A stretch of 64,000 bases of DNA, from contig VZDJ01007747.1 of assembly GCA_008694505.1 (NCBI GenBank), positions 8,216,399 through 8,280,398 of the forward strand. Direction: 5' to 3'. The notes beneath the pieces were generated by a model. It was not told the origin of the DNA and searched no databases. It was given only the letters and a program-made list of their open reading frames with translations. Origin of the DNA: Cyanoderma ruficeps (Eukaryota; Chordata; Aves; Passeriformes; Timaliidae). Below are positions 20,881 through 34,385 of the stretch, piece by piece. Every line of letters starts with the position of its first letter. Position 1 is the stretch's first letter. A program made the translations under genes and the position numbers.

Positions 20881-23249
20881 ATTTATCCATGGGAAATGCC
20901 AAAAGATGTGCCAAAACCACACAACATCAGGAGGTCACTGTTAGGGTGACTGGCCCCTTTAACCCAGCCTCCAAAGTGTAGTTTGACAACTGTGTTCCTG
21001 GGCCAATGCTGTGTGCCCCTGACAACATCACGCTGTCTCTTGGACAGGATTCCAAATGGTCTTCATCACCAGGCAACAGAGTACAGTGTAGGCCTGAGGA
21101 GGATAAATACATCAAAATACATAAATACTTGATAAATTTGCCTGTGATAATGCTGGAAGTGCGAGAGAGGACTGAGACTTGAATATCTGATGAGAGCAGA
21201 GAATTATGTTTTCCACATAATAACCTTCCCCTGCAGCTCTGAGAGTACCGTGTCCCCCACAGCTCAAATGGCACCCAAAACATTTTATTGTTTTCCAGAA
21301 TGTCCAAGCTACATTGAACCCATTGTCACAAGAGTGCTTCACCCCACACAGGCTGAAGGGAGCATCTGAAGGCAGAAGATTCATTCTCTGGTAGTTCCGC
21401 TCTCCATTATGGCACAGCAGATGCAACCAGCAGAACTTTATTTAGTAGGAAAGTCATACGTGTCCAAATTTGTATATAATTTAATTCATCAGTACTTTTT
21501 TCACTTGTCTACAATTATGTATAGGTCAAGCAGAACAGATACATTACAGGCATTTGATAGTTTTGCACTGCCATAAGCAAGGACCCTGTATAGGCTGTAT
21601 TGTAAACAGCAGCAGCAAACTCTCACTGCACAATTACTCAGAACACCTAGGGTGGGAATCATATCCACCGTCAGTGACAGCATTGGGATCCTGAGATGAG
21701 TGTACGTGGGAAGCATGCTCTGAATATTACTGACCTATACTGCAAGCTATTTAACAAAAGAGATCTTCAGAAAATCATGCAATTAAATGTCAACAACAAT
21801 TAATTGTCAATTGCTTGGAGATTAAATATTGAAAAATTATAAAAATGGTTCCTATTGAATCTCACTGGCAAATATATTTTAATCCCTGAGGAAGTGACAG
21901 AAATGCAATATGTATCCAATTAAACAATGAATAGAGGCAGAATCCCGCTAAAATTCTATTCTGCAAAACCAGGTTTCATTTTAAAACGAAGCAAGAATGG
22001 TTTATTATTGGTCTGGGGGTTTTAGGGTTTTTTTTAAATTTCTTCATATGTTTTGTCAGATGTGTCTGAAATAGACTATAATACAAGATCTGTGAGTTCA
22101 TGTGAAAAAGATCAGTGTGACTGGAAGGGAATATTTTCCCCAAAGCAGACAAAGCCCTTGTATCAAACATTTCCTAATAAAAGGTAAAGTAATTAATGCC
22201 ATGTGGGAGGATGGAATTGGTTGGATGAAAATTAATTTTATTTGCTAATTATACATCTCTTATAAATGTAAAAAGATAATCATGGTCTCTATTTCAATAA
22301 AAAGATATCAAGGTCTCTATATTGCATTTATGTAAGTAAAATTCTTCAACTGTCTTATGAACTATGTCTTTCCTGCTTTTTAAAGTATTTTAGTAAGTGT
22401 GTTATAGCTTTGCTCTGGCACATAGATTGTGTTATGACAGTTTCCTCTGTGTTTGTGCAGAACTGGCAGCATCTTTCAAACAAAAAAGATACTTTATTTC
22501 ATCTGAATGCTGCCACTTAGCCCTTAACACGTAAGATAGCATTGCTCTTGGAATGAGGATATTGAAAGGCTTGATGCAGAGTAAGCATTGTCATCCACTC
22601 AGCAAAGGCACGCAGCAAATAATCTGTAACGTAACAGCATGAACAAAGAGATGTTCTAGGAAAAAGAACATTTCAGAGATGAACACTTGAATCACAGTAG
22701 TTCCAATGCGTGTTTTCAAGGTCTGAGCAGTTAAGAAATGTCACTGCTGGGAGTGGAATCTGACATCATCTGTCAAGGCTGGGATAAAAGGTACTGTAAG
22801 CCCTGTTTTCTGCCTCCAAGACTTTGATGAAGCTTTTTGGAGGTGTTGTTTCCTACATATATTTCTTCATCCTTGCTGCTAAGACAGGTGTGCATAATTG
22901 CTCCCATGATACTTTTGAAGCTAAAGTGATGGCACTCAAACTATTATTACAATGTTTTATTGAATTTCTTTTGATGCAATAAAGGAGTCTGTTGAAAGAA
23001 ATAGTTTCATCATGATATCTATCCTGGACTTGAATGCGGAAAAATAGATTGGAGATTTCAGTGTTCTGCTTATTGTATCTTGGGAGGAAAAGGCACAAAC
23101 AGAAAGGAAGTCATGTTTCTTTATATTTTTTAAATATGAAAAAACCCACCATTCACAGTGATGTTTATCATTTATATATTTTATGCTTCCATATTCTAAT
23201 GACTATACACAGTGATATCACTATATCACTGTACTATAGGCAGTATAAG
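20881..23249. other. Intergenic, no gene seen
   Basis: AT-rich. Two overlapping minus-strand ORFs of 104 and 126 codons (20927-21426) lack recognisable domains and look like chance. A 10-bp inverted repeat with a 4-base loop lies at 23209-23232, at the edge of the next CR1 element. Confidence 0.5.
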
Positions 23250-24405
23250 CACCTGGTGAGCCAGTTGATACAATATTTTTTGACATCAATAAAGCTTTCA
23301 GTGCTGTCTCTCATAGGATCCCTCTGGACTAAATGTCCATCACACACCTGGATAAATATGTCATACAAAGGGTGAGCAACTGGCTCGTGAGTTGGGTGCA
23401 AAGGTTCATAGTGAATGGGGTGACATCAGACTGGCAACCTGTCACTGAAGGGGTTCTGCAGGGTTCCATTGCAGGGTCAGTGATATTCAATTTCTTCATA
23501 GACAACTTGGGCACAGGACTTCAAGGACTCTTAAGTTTGCCCATGATACTAAAATGGGAGAAACCATTGACTCCCTCAGAGAGGTCCTGCAGAGAGACAC
23601 AGACAAATTAGAGGGCTGGGCAATCACCACTCTATGAAGTTTAAGAAACACAAGGTTTTTTTCTGCACCTGGGATGGGAAAACCATGTATGCATGTACAA
23701 ACTGGGGAACAAGAGGCTGGAGAGCAGCACAATGGAAAGGGGTCTGGTGGTCTGGGTCGATGGCAAGTTGAACATGAGTCATTGTGCCCTGGCAGCCAGG
23801 AGGGCCAAGTGTGTCCTGGGGTGCATCAGGCACAGCATCACCAGCTGGGCGAGGGAGGGGATTGTCCCGCTCTGCTCTGCACTGGGGCAGCCTCACCTTG
23901 AGTGCTGGGGGCAGTTTTGGACACCACAATATAAGACGGATATAAAGCAACTGGAGAGCATCCAAAGGAGGGCAGTGAAGATGGTGGAGAGTCTGGAGGT
24001 GAAACTGTATGAGGAACAGCTGAGGTCACTTGGTCTGTTCAGCTTCGAGGAGACTGAGGGGAGACCTCATCATGGTCTACAGCTTCCTCACAAGCAGAAG
24101 GCAGAGAAGAGATCTCTTCTCTCTGGTGACCAGTGACAGGACCCAAGGGAATGGCATGAAGCTGTGTCAGAAGAGGTTTGGGTTGGATATTAAGAAGAGG
24201 TTCCTCACCCAGAGGGTAGTTGGGCACTGGAACAGGCTCCCCAGGGAAGTGGTCACAGCCTGACAGAGTTCAAGAAGCATTTAGACAATGGTGTCAGGCA
24301 CATGTGTGATTCTTGGGGCTGCCCTGTGCAGGGCCAGGAGTTGGATTTGATTATTCTTGTGAGTTCATTCCAGCTGAGGTTGTTTTGTGATTCTGTGGGA
24401 TTTTA
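23250..24405 (+). mobile_element. CR1 LINE fragment with 3' end
   Basis: 5'-truncated CR1. Readable RT pieces include FFDINKAFSAVSHRIPLD near 23278-23330, NWLVSWVQRFIVNGV near 23380, and VLQGSIAGSVIFNFFID near 23453-23505. The catalytic FADD motif is changed to FAHD (about 23537), so the enzyme would be dead even without frameshifts. The C-terminal [15 protein letters not shown] block reads at 24215-24255 ([11 protein letters not shown]). It ends in a bird CR1 tail with GTGATTCTGTGGGA near 24390-24402. Start approximate. Confidence 0.9.
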
Positions 24406-27400
24406 GAGTGGCATAGAGGAGAAAAGGGAGTTGTGTCAGGACAATAGGGAAACCATGAGCTTAAATTTGCAACAGTTTCAAAGCTACTGCTCGGGTCTCA
24501 GAGCCCTTTTTTTTAACTCTTCAGCTGAACTATTAGAAGCTAAGATATTCATGGTCAGGAACAGTGGCAGGGAAAGGAAATGAGATCAACAGAATTTTCT
24601 GTATCTCTATTGCTAGTCATATTTCATTCTACCCAGATGAATCAATATTGTAGCTTGCACAGCTGAGATATCTAGTACAGAAACACGATTAAAATAGCCA
24701 CAGTACAGAATGTTTTACTCATTTCAGAGCTTAAAATTATTATACAGAGTTAAATTACACAAATTCCTTAGTTCTTTCTTTATATAAAGACTTGGGCAGT
24801 TTATAACTAGATGAGAAGAAAAAATGGAACATCTAAGGAAATTTTTTCCCAAAAATACATTTTAAGTATGTAAAAAAAGTACAATTTTATTTACAATATT
24901 TTTATTTTAGTTTATATCTCCAAGTATAGCCAGTAATCTTCCCACGACTGAGCTGCCCACAGCCAATTTCAACAGTAGCATTCCAAATCCCTTCACAGAA
25001 GAATGGACAAATTCACCTCCAATTATTCTAAGAGTTTGTACAGTTCATTAATCAATGACATCTATTTATCAATGGCGTCTACTGCATTCTTTTTCTAGTT
25101 TATTTCAGTCGATATTTTGAATTATACCAATATAACTATAATTTGATTAGTTACAAAAGCAACTGGATCCAAGCTGCATCTAAAAATGTGATTTACTCTG
25201 GTATGTATAAACAGCTCAGAAATTTCAACTGTCTGCATAGTCAGTGTATTGGAGTTTGTAGGGACTCACATTTGGAGAGAGTAACTCAAGTAAATTTGAG
25301 TGTTCCTTCCCTGTAATGACCTCTATATAAGAAATAGAAGAAGTTTTAGTGAACTGGGTTTTTATCTGATTATCATGGTTCAGGTATGTCTTCTACTACC
25401 CTGGGTGAAGTTTTTGTAGCTCTCAGAGGACTTTACCAGCTGTCTGGAGCCAGGAAGACCTCTCTTTCTGTCCTGACATATGCTCTCAACCAGTCCATCT
25501 CCTCTTCTCTGCACAGACTAGCATTCTTTCCATGCTTGCAATAATGTTTTGGGCAGACAGGCACTCATTAAAGGGTCAATATATGACAGGCATCGAGCAT
25601 GAAATCAGAGAACAAGTTAAAGATAGCAATTTTTAATCCACTTATGTCATAATTGAATCTAAAACATTTCTCACTTTATTCAGATGTTTTTCTGTAGATT
25701 TCTGCACACTTCATATCTCAGACTGTGTTTTTTAAATTGTATTTGGATAACTGCAATGCAGCCTAAACTGGTGCTGCCAGTAAAACAGGTGGTTTTACCT
25801 TTTCTTCAGTTCTCATTTTCTGTCTGTTCCATTATGCCAGCATTTCCGTCCTTGCAGACATGAGTAAAACTGAAAGTTTTACCTCCTCATACTCATGAGG
25901 AAGAATTAGTTGGTTTGTGTTGGATTTTTTTCCCCCAAAAGATAAGTGTTAAGAAACAGGATAATAAAAGGAGAATGAAAAACTCTAAAAAGCCCCTTTG
26001 AAACAACAACTGGTTTGCATGGAAAACCATAAGCAGGCACTTTGGAATTTGAAGAAAGCAGTCTGGTATAGGGTAAGAAGAAGATACTTGAGATCAGCAG
26101 GTGAGAAAGTTGCACATGCAGACTCATTGAATGGCTTTTGGGAAATCATCATGTCCTCAAGAATTTTATGCATGCTCATTTGGCCTTCATATTTCATTTG
26201 GTACTCAGAGAGTTCCTTCCACAAAATACAGTTTCATCTCCCCATTGCATTCAGACTGAACCACAGAGAATCAATTAAGCTGTTGGCTTAGTTATAATTC
26301 TCTGTACTCTTAAAAAGTCAAACAAACAAAAAAGTCCCCAACACCTAAAACTTACAAGAAATAAAAATATTTCAGGAAATGCAAGCATATCTGCCTAGCA
26401 AAAATGGCTACTGAAAGCACATTGCCTTGGTGCTCAACTCTTGTTACTGATTCCTCAATAATAACTAAGATCTGTGTCACACTGTCCCTCATGAGAGCTG
26501 CAAGTCAGTTCCAAACCTAAAAAAAGTAAAACTGTGTCTGTAGAAAAAAGTAATTTTGAAAACCTGATGAAATATTATCTTGTTCTGGAGAGAAATTACA
26601 GTGCCTATGAGCTCAATGTCTTCAGACAAAACGGAAAATCTTGTAGATGGAATCTTTTCATAATGTCACCAATAAGACACAAACACAGTTGAGATCACTT
26701 ACTCAGTGATTATTCTGAAAGTAGTCATGAGAAAAAGCAAGAACATTTCACATACACAAGTTGTACCCAAAGTGCCAAAATGATATAAAGAAAGTGGAAA
26801 GAGAAACGAAAATCAGTATACATTGCACAGGGCTTTCCTAAATTCTTTGCCTCTGCTTTTCCTCCTACATCGCAGTTTCCCATTCAGGGAATTAGTGTTT
26901 TGTGCTGCCCCTTCATCTGTCCCAGGAGTTCTGTTACCATGCCTTGTCCCTTCCCNGTCGTGTGAATCATGGTTGGTCCAGAAGGACTAGAAAAATATCT
27001 ACTCTCCACATCACAAAATGGAAAAATATTTCTTTTTGTTTTATGAACTGTACAATAAAATAAAAAGCAATGCTACTGCAGTGCCTCAGAAAGAAAGTAA
27101 CACAGACCTTATGGAAAGAACAAAACCTTTCTCCCTGTAGCATGAGCGGCCATTTGTTACAGAAATTGCCTCAGTTTTGACCAGTCAACAGGAAAGGTAC
27201 CATGGAAATGGGATCAACAATGCCAATATTGAGACCCCACTTATGAAAGCTGGTGAAAATTAATCCATATTATTATTGTTACTGTTATGTCCATCCTGAA
27301 CCATGAGTCCAGAAACTCTATGAGAGCTTCTGAATTCAGATCTCTGGTCTATTTGCTCATTAATTTTTCAAAGTGAATTTTGAATATGTAGAAGAGCTGA

Positions 27401-30400
27401 CATGCTTAATCTGCCTGTGATGCTTCTTGGCTCAAATTAGGCTGGACATATATGACATGGACTAATTTTATATGAAAACTTTGTTTTATCTATTGTCACT
27501 AGAGATCTGGAAAGCAATAAGGTGGCAAAATTTGCTAACCTTTACACACAAAAAAAGTAGTAAACATATGGCTGACTGTGAAGAATTGCAGTTGAACATT
27601 GAAAGATTGAGTGGTTGGGTGATAGAAGGCAGGAAAATTTCAGAAACAAAATTTATAAAATCAAACATATGAGACAACAGTCTTAACTTTACAGATACTA
27701 AAGTAGATTCTAAGATGTTTACAACAAATCTTGAAAAACACCTTACGACTGTAATAAAGAGGTCTATGAAAGCATTAGCTGAGCATTCAGTAAGAATCCC
27801 AAAAAAAAAGGAAAAAGAGAAGGACAAAGACAGGAGGAGAAAGAGAAAGAGAAAGAAATAAACAGACAACAAAACAGAAAAAATATTGTGCTGCAGAATA
27901 AATTGGCTGTGCTTCTGTATCTTGAATACCGCATGCAATTCCTTATGTCAGAACAGATACGGTAGAACTGGAACAAATGTAGGGAAGATTCTGTACTAAA
28001 CAGACAGCCTTCTTCAGTCTGCAAAAAGACAATCCAGATGTACTGTCAGAGAGATTTAGGAGGAATATAAGAGACAACGCTTGGCAATGGCAAGGGGCTT
28101 AAAACAATGGCATTAAAACATTAAAATCTTCATGTGGCAGGCCAAAATGAAAAAAAGAAAAAAAAAAGGTCCTTCACACAACATATGAGATTGAGCTATG
28201 GAACTTGTCCCCACAGAATGTTTTGGATACCAGAAATGTTTTAATAATTATAAAGATAACATCTCTGCCTGCAGAAAATTCCTGGCCCACAGATTGTGGC
28301 AGACTAGGAGTACCAACGCTAGCTTTCTTAATTGTGCTTTTCTTTCAGATGAGTACTGTCATCTTTTTCTGCAGACAGGATATTCACCTAGATGCATCTT
28401 TTGTCTAAACTTAGATATTTTTTTTTGTTCTCTCAGAGCAGTAGTTCCTGGTTCTCCTGAGACATCCTAACATACAGGATTCCTGAAGCAATAGCTAGTG
28501 CACAGGAACTCTCTTTGTGATCTTCTTCTGGGTTCACTAAGTGACATACAGAAAGCATGCTCTGAGTTATTGTACACACTCAGAGACTTCTCAGTCAGCT
28601 TATTAATAAGTACACAATTGGCTTGACATTGCCTAAGAGACAGACATAATACATGTGGCTGCATGGTGTATTTACTCTTTTTTATGTGCAGAATTTTCCT
28701 GAGACCTACAGGAATCTTATTCAACAATAAAAATAAATTAATCCTTTTAAGAAATGATTTAAGCTAATTTTAATGAAAGTATGGCACTTAAAGCACTAAA
28801 CAATAATAAAATTGGAAAAAGGAATATAGCATTTTCATTCCCTGTTTTATTTTAATGATGATAATTAGTGGATGATTCTCACAAAAAAAAAAGTGTGCTA
28901 CAAGACACATAATCCTGTACATTCAGATTGAATTTATTTCCAGAATTATTGTAAATTCTTTAATAATATTTTTTCATTATTGTTTAGATTAAATTATCTC
29001 AAAATTCTATTTGTCAGTTGGTATCTGAGGTAAGCTTTCTGAATTTTGGAGATATGCCATAGAAAATTGATTTTGCTGTTAAAAAATGGATTCAGAGAAA
29101 ACTAGAGTATTGGTTGCTCTATTGATTAAGCTAAGAAAAAAGGTCATATGCTGCAAAAGTTGCAACTGAACAGATTTATCCTCATTTACCATGCAATAAG
29201 TCTACAGCAGGAAGGTTAGGCCATCAATTTTTTCTTCAGATTCTGTTTGCTATCAGGCTGCTATTGTGAATGTAGAGGTTTTAAGACTTTGTCTTCCACA
29301 TGGATGTCAGTACTATCATTACCTTATTTTATGGACAGAATCCTCTGTGTGTACTGTCCCTATCCAAGATCATCCTTTGACAGATGTTAGAAACTAGACC
29401 ACTTTGCCCTGTTTCCTTTGGGGGCAGGAATAAAAAGAAGTGAGGAAAAAGGCGATCCAAAACCAGACTGTTAGAAGAAAAAAAGTTGGAGTAGAGAAAG
29501 AAAATATTAGAAAAACATTAGCGAGACAGGATAAATGATTTCAAACCCTGTGATTAACTCCTTGATAAATAATAAGAACTTAGTTGCACCAGGGAGAAAG
29601 ACTGTCTTCAACTTGTGGCCAGAAAGTGGCACTCTAGAACTTTCAACAATCATGGCTGTTTCTGGTAGAAGAGAAGACTGGATTTGCCTACTGGATAGCT
29701 CAATTGATATTAGTATCCCTTATATATTATATGTATAGATAAAAAATATACCATATTATACAGGATATATAGTCATAAATATAATATCAGTAAAGGAAAT
29801 ACATTCTAGAGGTGCTCAGTCATTTGCCAATTGTCTGGGTCTGCCTCTTTATTGTAAATGATTTAGCTCCTTATTCCCACAAAGGGAATATGCCAAATAT
29901 GTGGACACACACAAGGGAAAGGCAGCTGTGAGTCCCTGCTCCTTAGCCTTCCTAGGTAACCATCCTGTTTCCTCAGTGTCAGAGTAGAGGAAGGATTTTC
30001 AGTTGCAGATAAAAGGAAGAGAAACTTCAGAATGGGAAGTTTGTAAATGAAGTCGTTTCCTCACTTGCTTCCTTGTATCTTCTACCTAAAATGATTGAGA
30101 TAAAGGAAAGAGTGAAAGGACAATTACTTCCATAGAAAACATTGGACTTGGGATGCTACAACATCAAACAGCAGACCAAGACAGTGCCCATGGTAACGAG
30201 GGGAAAATCTTGCTACTGGTAAAGGCTGAGAGAGAAGCAGTAATTGTGAAAGAGAAGAGAATTTAGACTATGACATTATGGTCTATGTCACAATGACACA
30301 TGAAACCCCAATTTGTGGACAAACTAACTTTAGGCTACCTAACAAATTATTTGGGAAAAGATAATATACAACAGGGGAACAGAGAAATATTAGAGTATTA

Positions 30401-32379
30401 AGGGAGGTAATGATCAAGTAGTAGAATATTTTTTAGTGGTTCACATAGCCATAGTAGTGACAATTTTTAAAAATCAAAGCTACCCACAAGACTGAGTAAA
30501 TTTGAACTAAGAAGACAAAGCAGAAATTTTGCAACTAGAGGATTTGAGTGCTTATCTCTTCTTTTTTTTGTCTTATTAAAATCTATTTCTATATTTCATA
30601 TATATTATATGGTTTTGTTTCATTCTTAGCAACTTGTACACAAACAAGAAGATCAAACACAAAGGTGCTTTGAAGGACAATTTCTAAATCAAAAAGCATG
30701 CCTTTTCTTTGCTTTACTACTTTAATGTAGTAAATTTTACTACATTATTTGTAGTAAATACAATTCTACAAATTGTAGAGAATTTTACACTCATGTAATC
30801 TTCGCTCAATTCCTTTGTCATCTGTTGTTACACAACATAATAAAGCTACTTTGTGATTTACCCTTGTTTGTATATTTGAATTATGTATTTACTAAACTAT
30901 TTCTGGGGGCTGGTGTCCTTTGTGATGCTGACCAGGATCGTTAATACTATTAACAAAATACCATGTTGCAAAAGAGTTTGTTTAGATAATACAGTGATTA
31001 CTCTGCTTGATATTCCTAGATGTTTTATAATCATAAAATAGGAATACCAAAAATAGAAATATCTAGGTGTTCTTGCATAGGCAGTTTTTGTTCTGCAAAA
31101 AGCACATTGTGATGTTAGTCATGAATCCAAAATAAAGAATATATCAAATAGATTACAGTAGTATCATTGAATTCAAAACTAGAAATTTGGCACTTCATCA
31201 AATTGCTGGTAACTCCAGATGGCGCAGTCCTATCTGAAGCATGTTCAGAAGACACGTCCACCAATTACAGTTATTTTTTCTCATTAAAATATTTTCACAG
31301 CTAAAGTGTTTAATTTTGTGATCTCCATTTAGTTTAAATATATCCTAGATAAATTTTTAGCAGCTACTCACCTTCTAAACATTTATTTATATTAATAATA
31401 TACTTTCCAGATTTTTCTAATGCTGTGTTTCCTGTTTGAGATACAAAAGCTTGCTGAGAAATCTTCTCAGTGTCCATCAAATAAAAATATATACTTCAGT
31501 CACATATTCACTGACATTCTGCTGAAAATAAAAGGTCAAGTTGTAACGAAGTTAGCAAGCAATTCCTAGTCTGCTTACAGCCCAGCATGGAGTTTTCAAT
31601 CAGCTGTGGAGTGGAGATTCAGTTATTTCCTGACCATTTATATGAACAGGAGATCCAGAAGAGCCAGCTCTCATGTCTTACAAAGGGTCGTAAACTATCA
31701 AAGACCCCCCCCCACATTCGCCTCAGACTCATTTCTGAGGCCTTCCAGAAGAGGACTACATGTGATCCCCAAGTGATGCAACAGATCCAGTGTCTGTTGC
31801 AGAAGACAGTCTAAAACTGCCCCCACAGGGTTCCCACATATACCTGGACCATTGAACTCTCTGGTTTGAGGGACANATGTGGAGTCATTTGCACCTTAAT
31901 TCTGGCAAAGGCATCTCTCCAATAATCATAATAATCAGATCAAAACAAGGAGTTTGCTATTTCATAATAGAAGGTGGGGTTTTTTGGTTTGGGTTTTTGT
32001 TAATCTACAGGCCTATTTTCTTGCAGAGGAGTTTATGGATAAACTTTCTTCAGTGAAACATTTTCCTCCAGCGCTTCTCAGAATTCGCAACAGTTCTCCA
32101 CATATAATTGGGTTCAGGTCAGCCATGACCACTCAGTGGGTGAGCTGGCATTTTGAAACAACTGTCCTGAGGCTTTTTTACCAAGGATGGAGACAAGTTT
32201 TAGAGTTAATCATACTGGTCACTATAGACTCTTGGCTGTACCTTATACAGATGTTCCAACACATCTCTGAGGTACAACAGGGCAGGGTGTGCGGAGGTAC
32301 CTTAACAGGCATTCGTTTTGCAGTGCCACAGAGAAAATTGTTTAATATTGTATTATTCAAAATTCAGTAAGTCCAAAAG
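24406..32379. other. Intergenic, AT-rich, no gene seen
   Basis: About 8 kb without a recognisable gene. Contents noted: an N at 26956, a purine-rich low-complexity tract (27800-27875), TA-rich microsatellite-like sequence (29718-29790), an alternating palindrome cluster (30713-30758) and an N at 31876. The longest ORF (31954-32370, 138 codons) has no recognised domain. Confidence 0.55.
30713..30758. repeat. Alternating inverted 8-mer cluster
   Basis: TTTACTAC and its complement GTAGTAAA alternate four times in 46 bp (30713, 30727, 30736, 30751). The middle pair extends to an 11-bp perfect inverted repeat with a one-base centre (30724-30746). Confidence 0.85.
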
Positions 32380-32479
32380 ACCCTTTTGTGTGCGGGTTCC
32401 AAGGGGGCCAGAGGAGGTATTTGGGTAAAATGTGCTGGATTTCAGGACAAAGTCCCAAGTCACCTCAGATGTAGACAGC

Positions 32480-33140
32480 ACTCAGATACCTTGGGAGCAC
32501 TGAGATACTTCAGGTGGATGGGATGGGATGGGATGCACTGTCTCTGGGGAGAGCAGGGGCTGGTCTGTGGGAAACACTGAGGCTCTTAAGAGGGTCTGGG
32601 AGAGAGGTATGAGACTCCAGTGAATAATTTAGGTGGGAAAGGCAAGTAGTGATGATGGAGGCCTTGAGTGAGGTTTGTCACAAGTTTCCTGCAGAAGGAG
32701 TGGTGCATGGAGGGGACAAGACACAACCCAGCACAATACAAGCTGGGTGGTGGAGATTTTTGGCAGGAGACACTGAGGTACATCAGGGTGATAGACCATT
32801 TTTTAGGAGAAAAATCATGGTATCTAAGAGGGAACACTGGAGGTTCTTGAGGGTAGAGGACACCCAGATATTTTAAGGGGACATGGGTAGGAAAGACTGA
32901 GATGTCTCAAGGAGATAGTGAAATTTAGGAGTGGGGTAAGGATCACCAAATACCTGAAGGAACAGTGTAGGATTTGGTTAGAAGTTATAATATGACTCAG
33001 AAAGACGAATTAATAGTTTCAGCTAGTAGAACATGAGTTAATTCATGGGAGAGTTTATGAAGTCTCAGATTGGATCCATCAAAGTTCATCTGAGGGACAG
33101 CAGAACGTCCTATTGGGAAATGCTGAAGTATCCCAGATGT
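32480..33140 (+). repeat. Degenerate purine-rich repeat field
   Basis: A loose motif like GGRAACACTGAGATAYYTCAAGGG recurs at about 32499, 32570, 32765, 32830, 32890 and 33114, with partial copies (for example 32478 and 32858). Spacings cluster around 60-71 bp or multiples. The field also contains three GGGAT copies at 32520-32535. It looks like a decayed minisatellite; family unknown. Confidence 0.5.
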
Positions 33141-34189
33141 GAACTTTTGAGGATTTCAGAAGCAAAAGAGGTTTACCCTTATATGGGCATTGAAGGGTTT
33201 CAATGGTTAGGTGGGTAGAAGTACTTTAGAAGTGGTAACAGTGGGGTTTAGGTGGAAAAGGATGGGGTTCCTAAACAGCAGGAGACTTGAGGAGGGGAAG
33301 ACTAATGGAAACTAGCTTTGACTTTGTGGAAAAGTGTTGATCTACCTGAGATTATACCCAGGAAGAAAGAAGCCTGATTTGGGAGGCAGAAAACTAGCTC
33401 TTAAAAAAAGAAAGAAAGAAGTAGGCTAACACTTAGTACTGAGATGTAGCTGAGTTCCCAGAATGGCTACTGTGGCAAGGAGAGAGAGAGTTTACTGGGA
33501 AATTGGAAGTGTTTGGAAAAAAAAAAACACCTAAAAGGACCTTCGAAAAGACTCATTTCATCCTCAGGAGTTCCATCGGAAAAGCAGACTGACTCACTAC
33601 AAGAGGACCAGAGAAAGGTACAACTGAGAATGAGTTAGAGATTAGGTGGGAAAAGTTGAGATAAGAACGAGCTAGAGAGTGGAGTGTGTCTTTCCACACG
33701 ATAGTAAGTGAGGAAACAATCTTGTGCAACAATATGCTGAAGTAGAAGCAAAGAATTACTTTTTTAGCAGGAAATACTTGAAAACCCTCTTTGCTTTAGG
33801 AATTATTTTTGCTCTACATGAAAAGCTGCCACACAAGTCAATGGAGAGTCATGAATGCAGGTTTGCAGCAGGTTACAAAAAGAAAATTCAATGACATTCA
33901 CACAGTCCTTGGGACATGTATTTTTACATTTTAAACAAATTTTTAAACAGGAAAAGTTGTTGGAATAAGATATGTAACACATATAATAATTAATTAATCT
34001 ATATCTTAATGGAACTATGAAAAAAACAAAAACGAACAAACAGTCTTTGGGTGGGGGGACAAAATTACATCATGAAACACCCTGAGAGTAAAATTCTGCA
34101 CAGAGGTGCTTCTTCTGCCTGTCCCTGTTTACAGGACTTCCCCTTTCATGTCCTAAAACATATGTCCAGAGTCTCAGCCAAGTTAAAAG
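33141..34189. other. Intergenic, no gene seen
   Basis: Continues purine-rich on the plus strand to about 33670 with short AAAG runs (33403-33420), then AT-rich. No gene or named repeat. Confidence 0.5.
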
Positions 34190-34224
34190 ACTGCTAACCC
34201 ATGCAGTATCTCTTCCCCCAGCAG

Positions 34225-34385
34225 CAAGAGCCACTGCCAAGGAAGGGAGTGCAGGAAGCCGGGGAGGAAAGGCGCAGGCTGTGGAGAAGCAAGAAGAAGG
34301 AAGAATGACTGGGAAGACTGATGGAAGAGAGTGAGGGAAGAAGGGTGGATAAGAAAGAGAGGAGAAGAGCAGAAGAGAGGTGCTC
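34225..34385 (+). repeat. Polypurine tract
   Basis: About 160 bp with very few pyrimidines on the plus strand, built from GGAAG, GAAGAA and GAGA words. The long reading frames on both strands over it are a by-product of this composition. Confidence 0.6.

Noticed and set aside
20927..21426. Overlapping minus-strand frames of 126 and 104 codons
   Set aside because: Two frames overlap without domain content; expected by chance in a window of this size.
31954..32370. 138-codon plus-strand frame
   Set aside because: No known domain, no splice context and no flanking gene structure. Could be chance or a very old element remnant.
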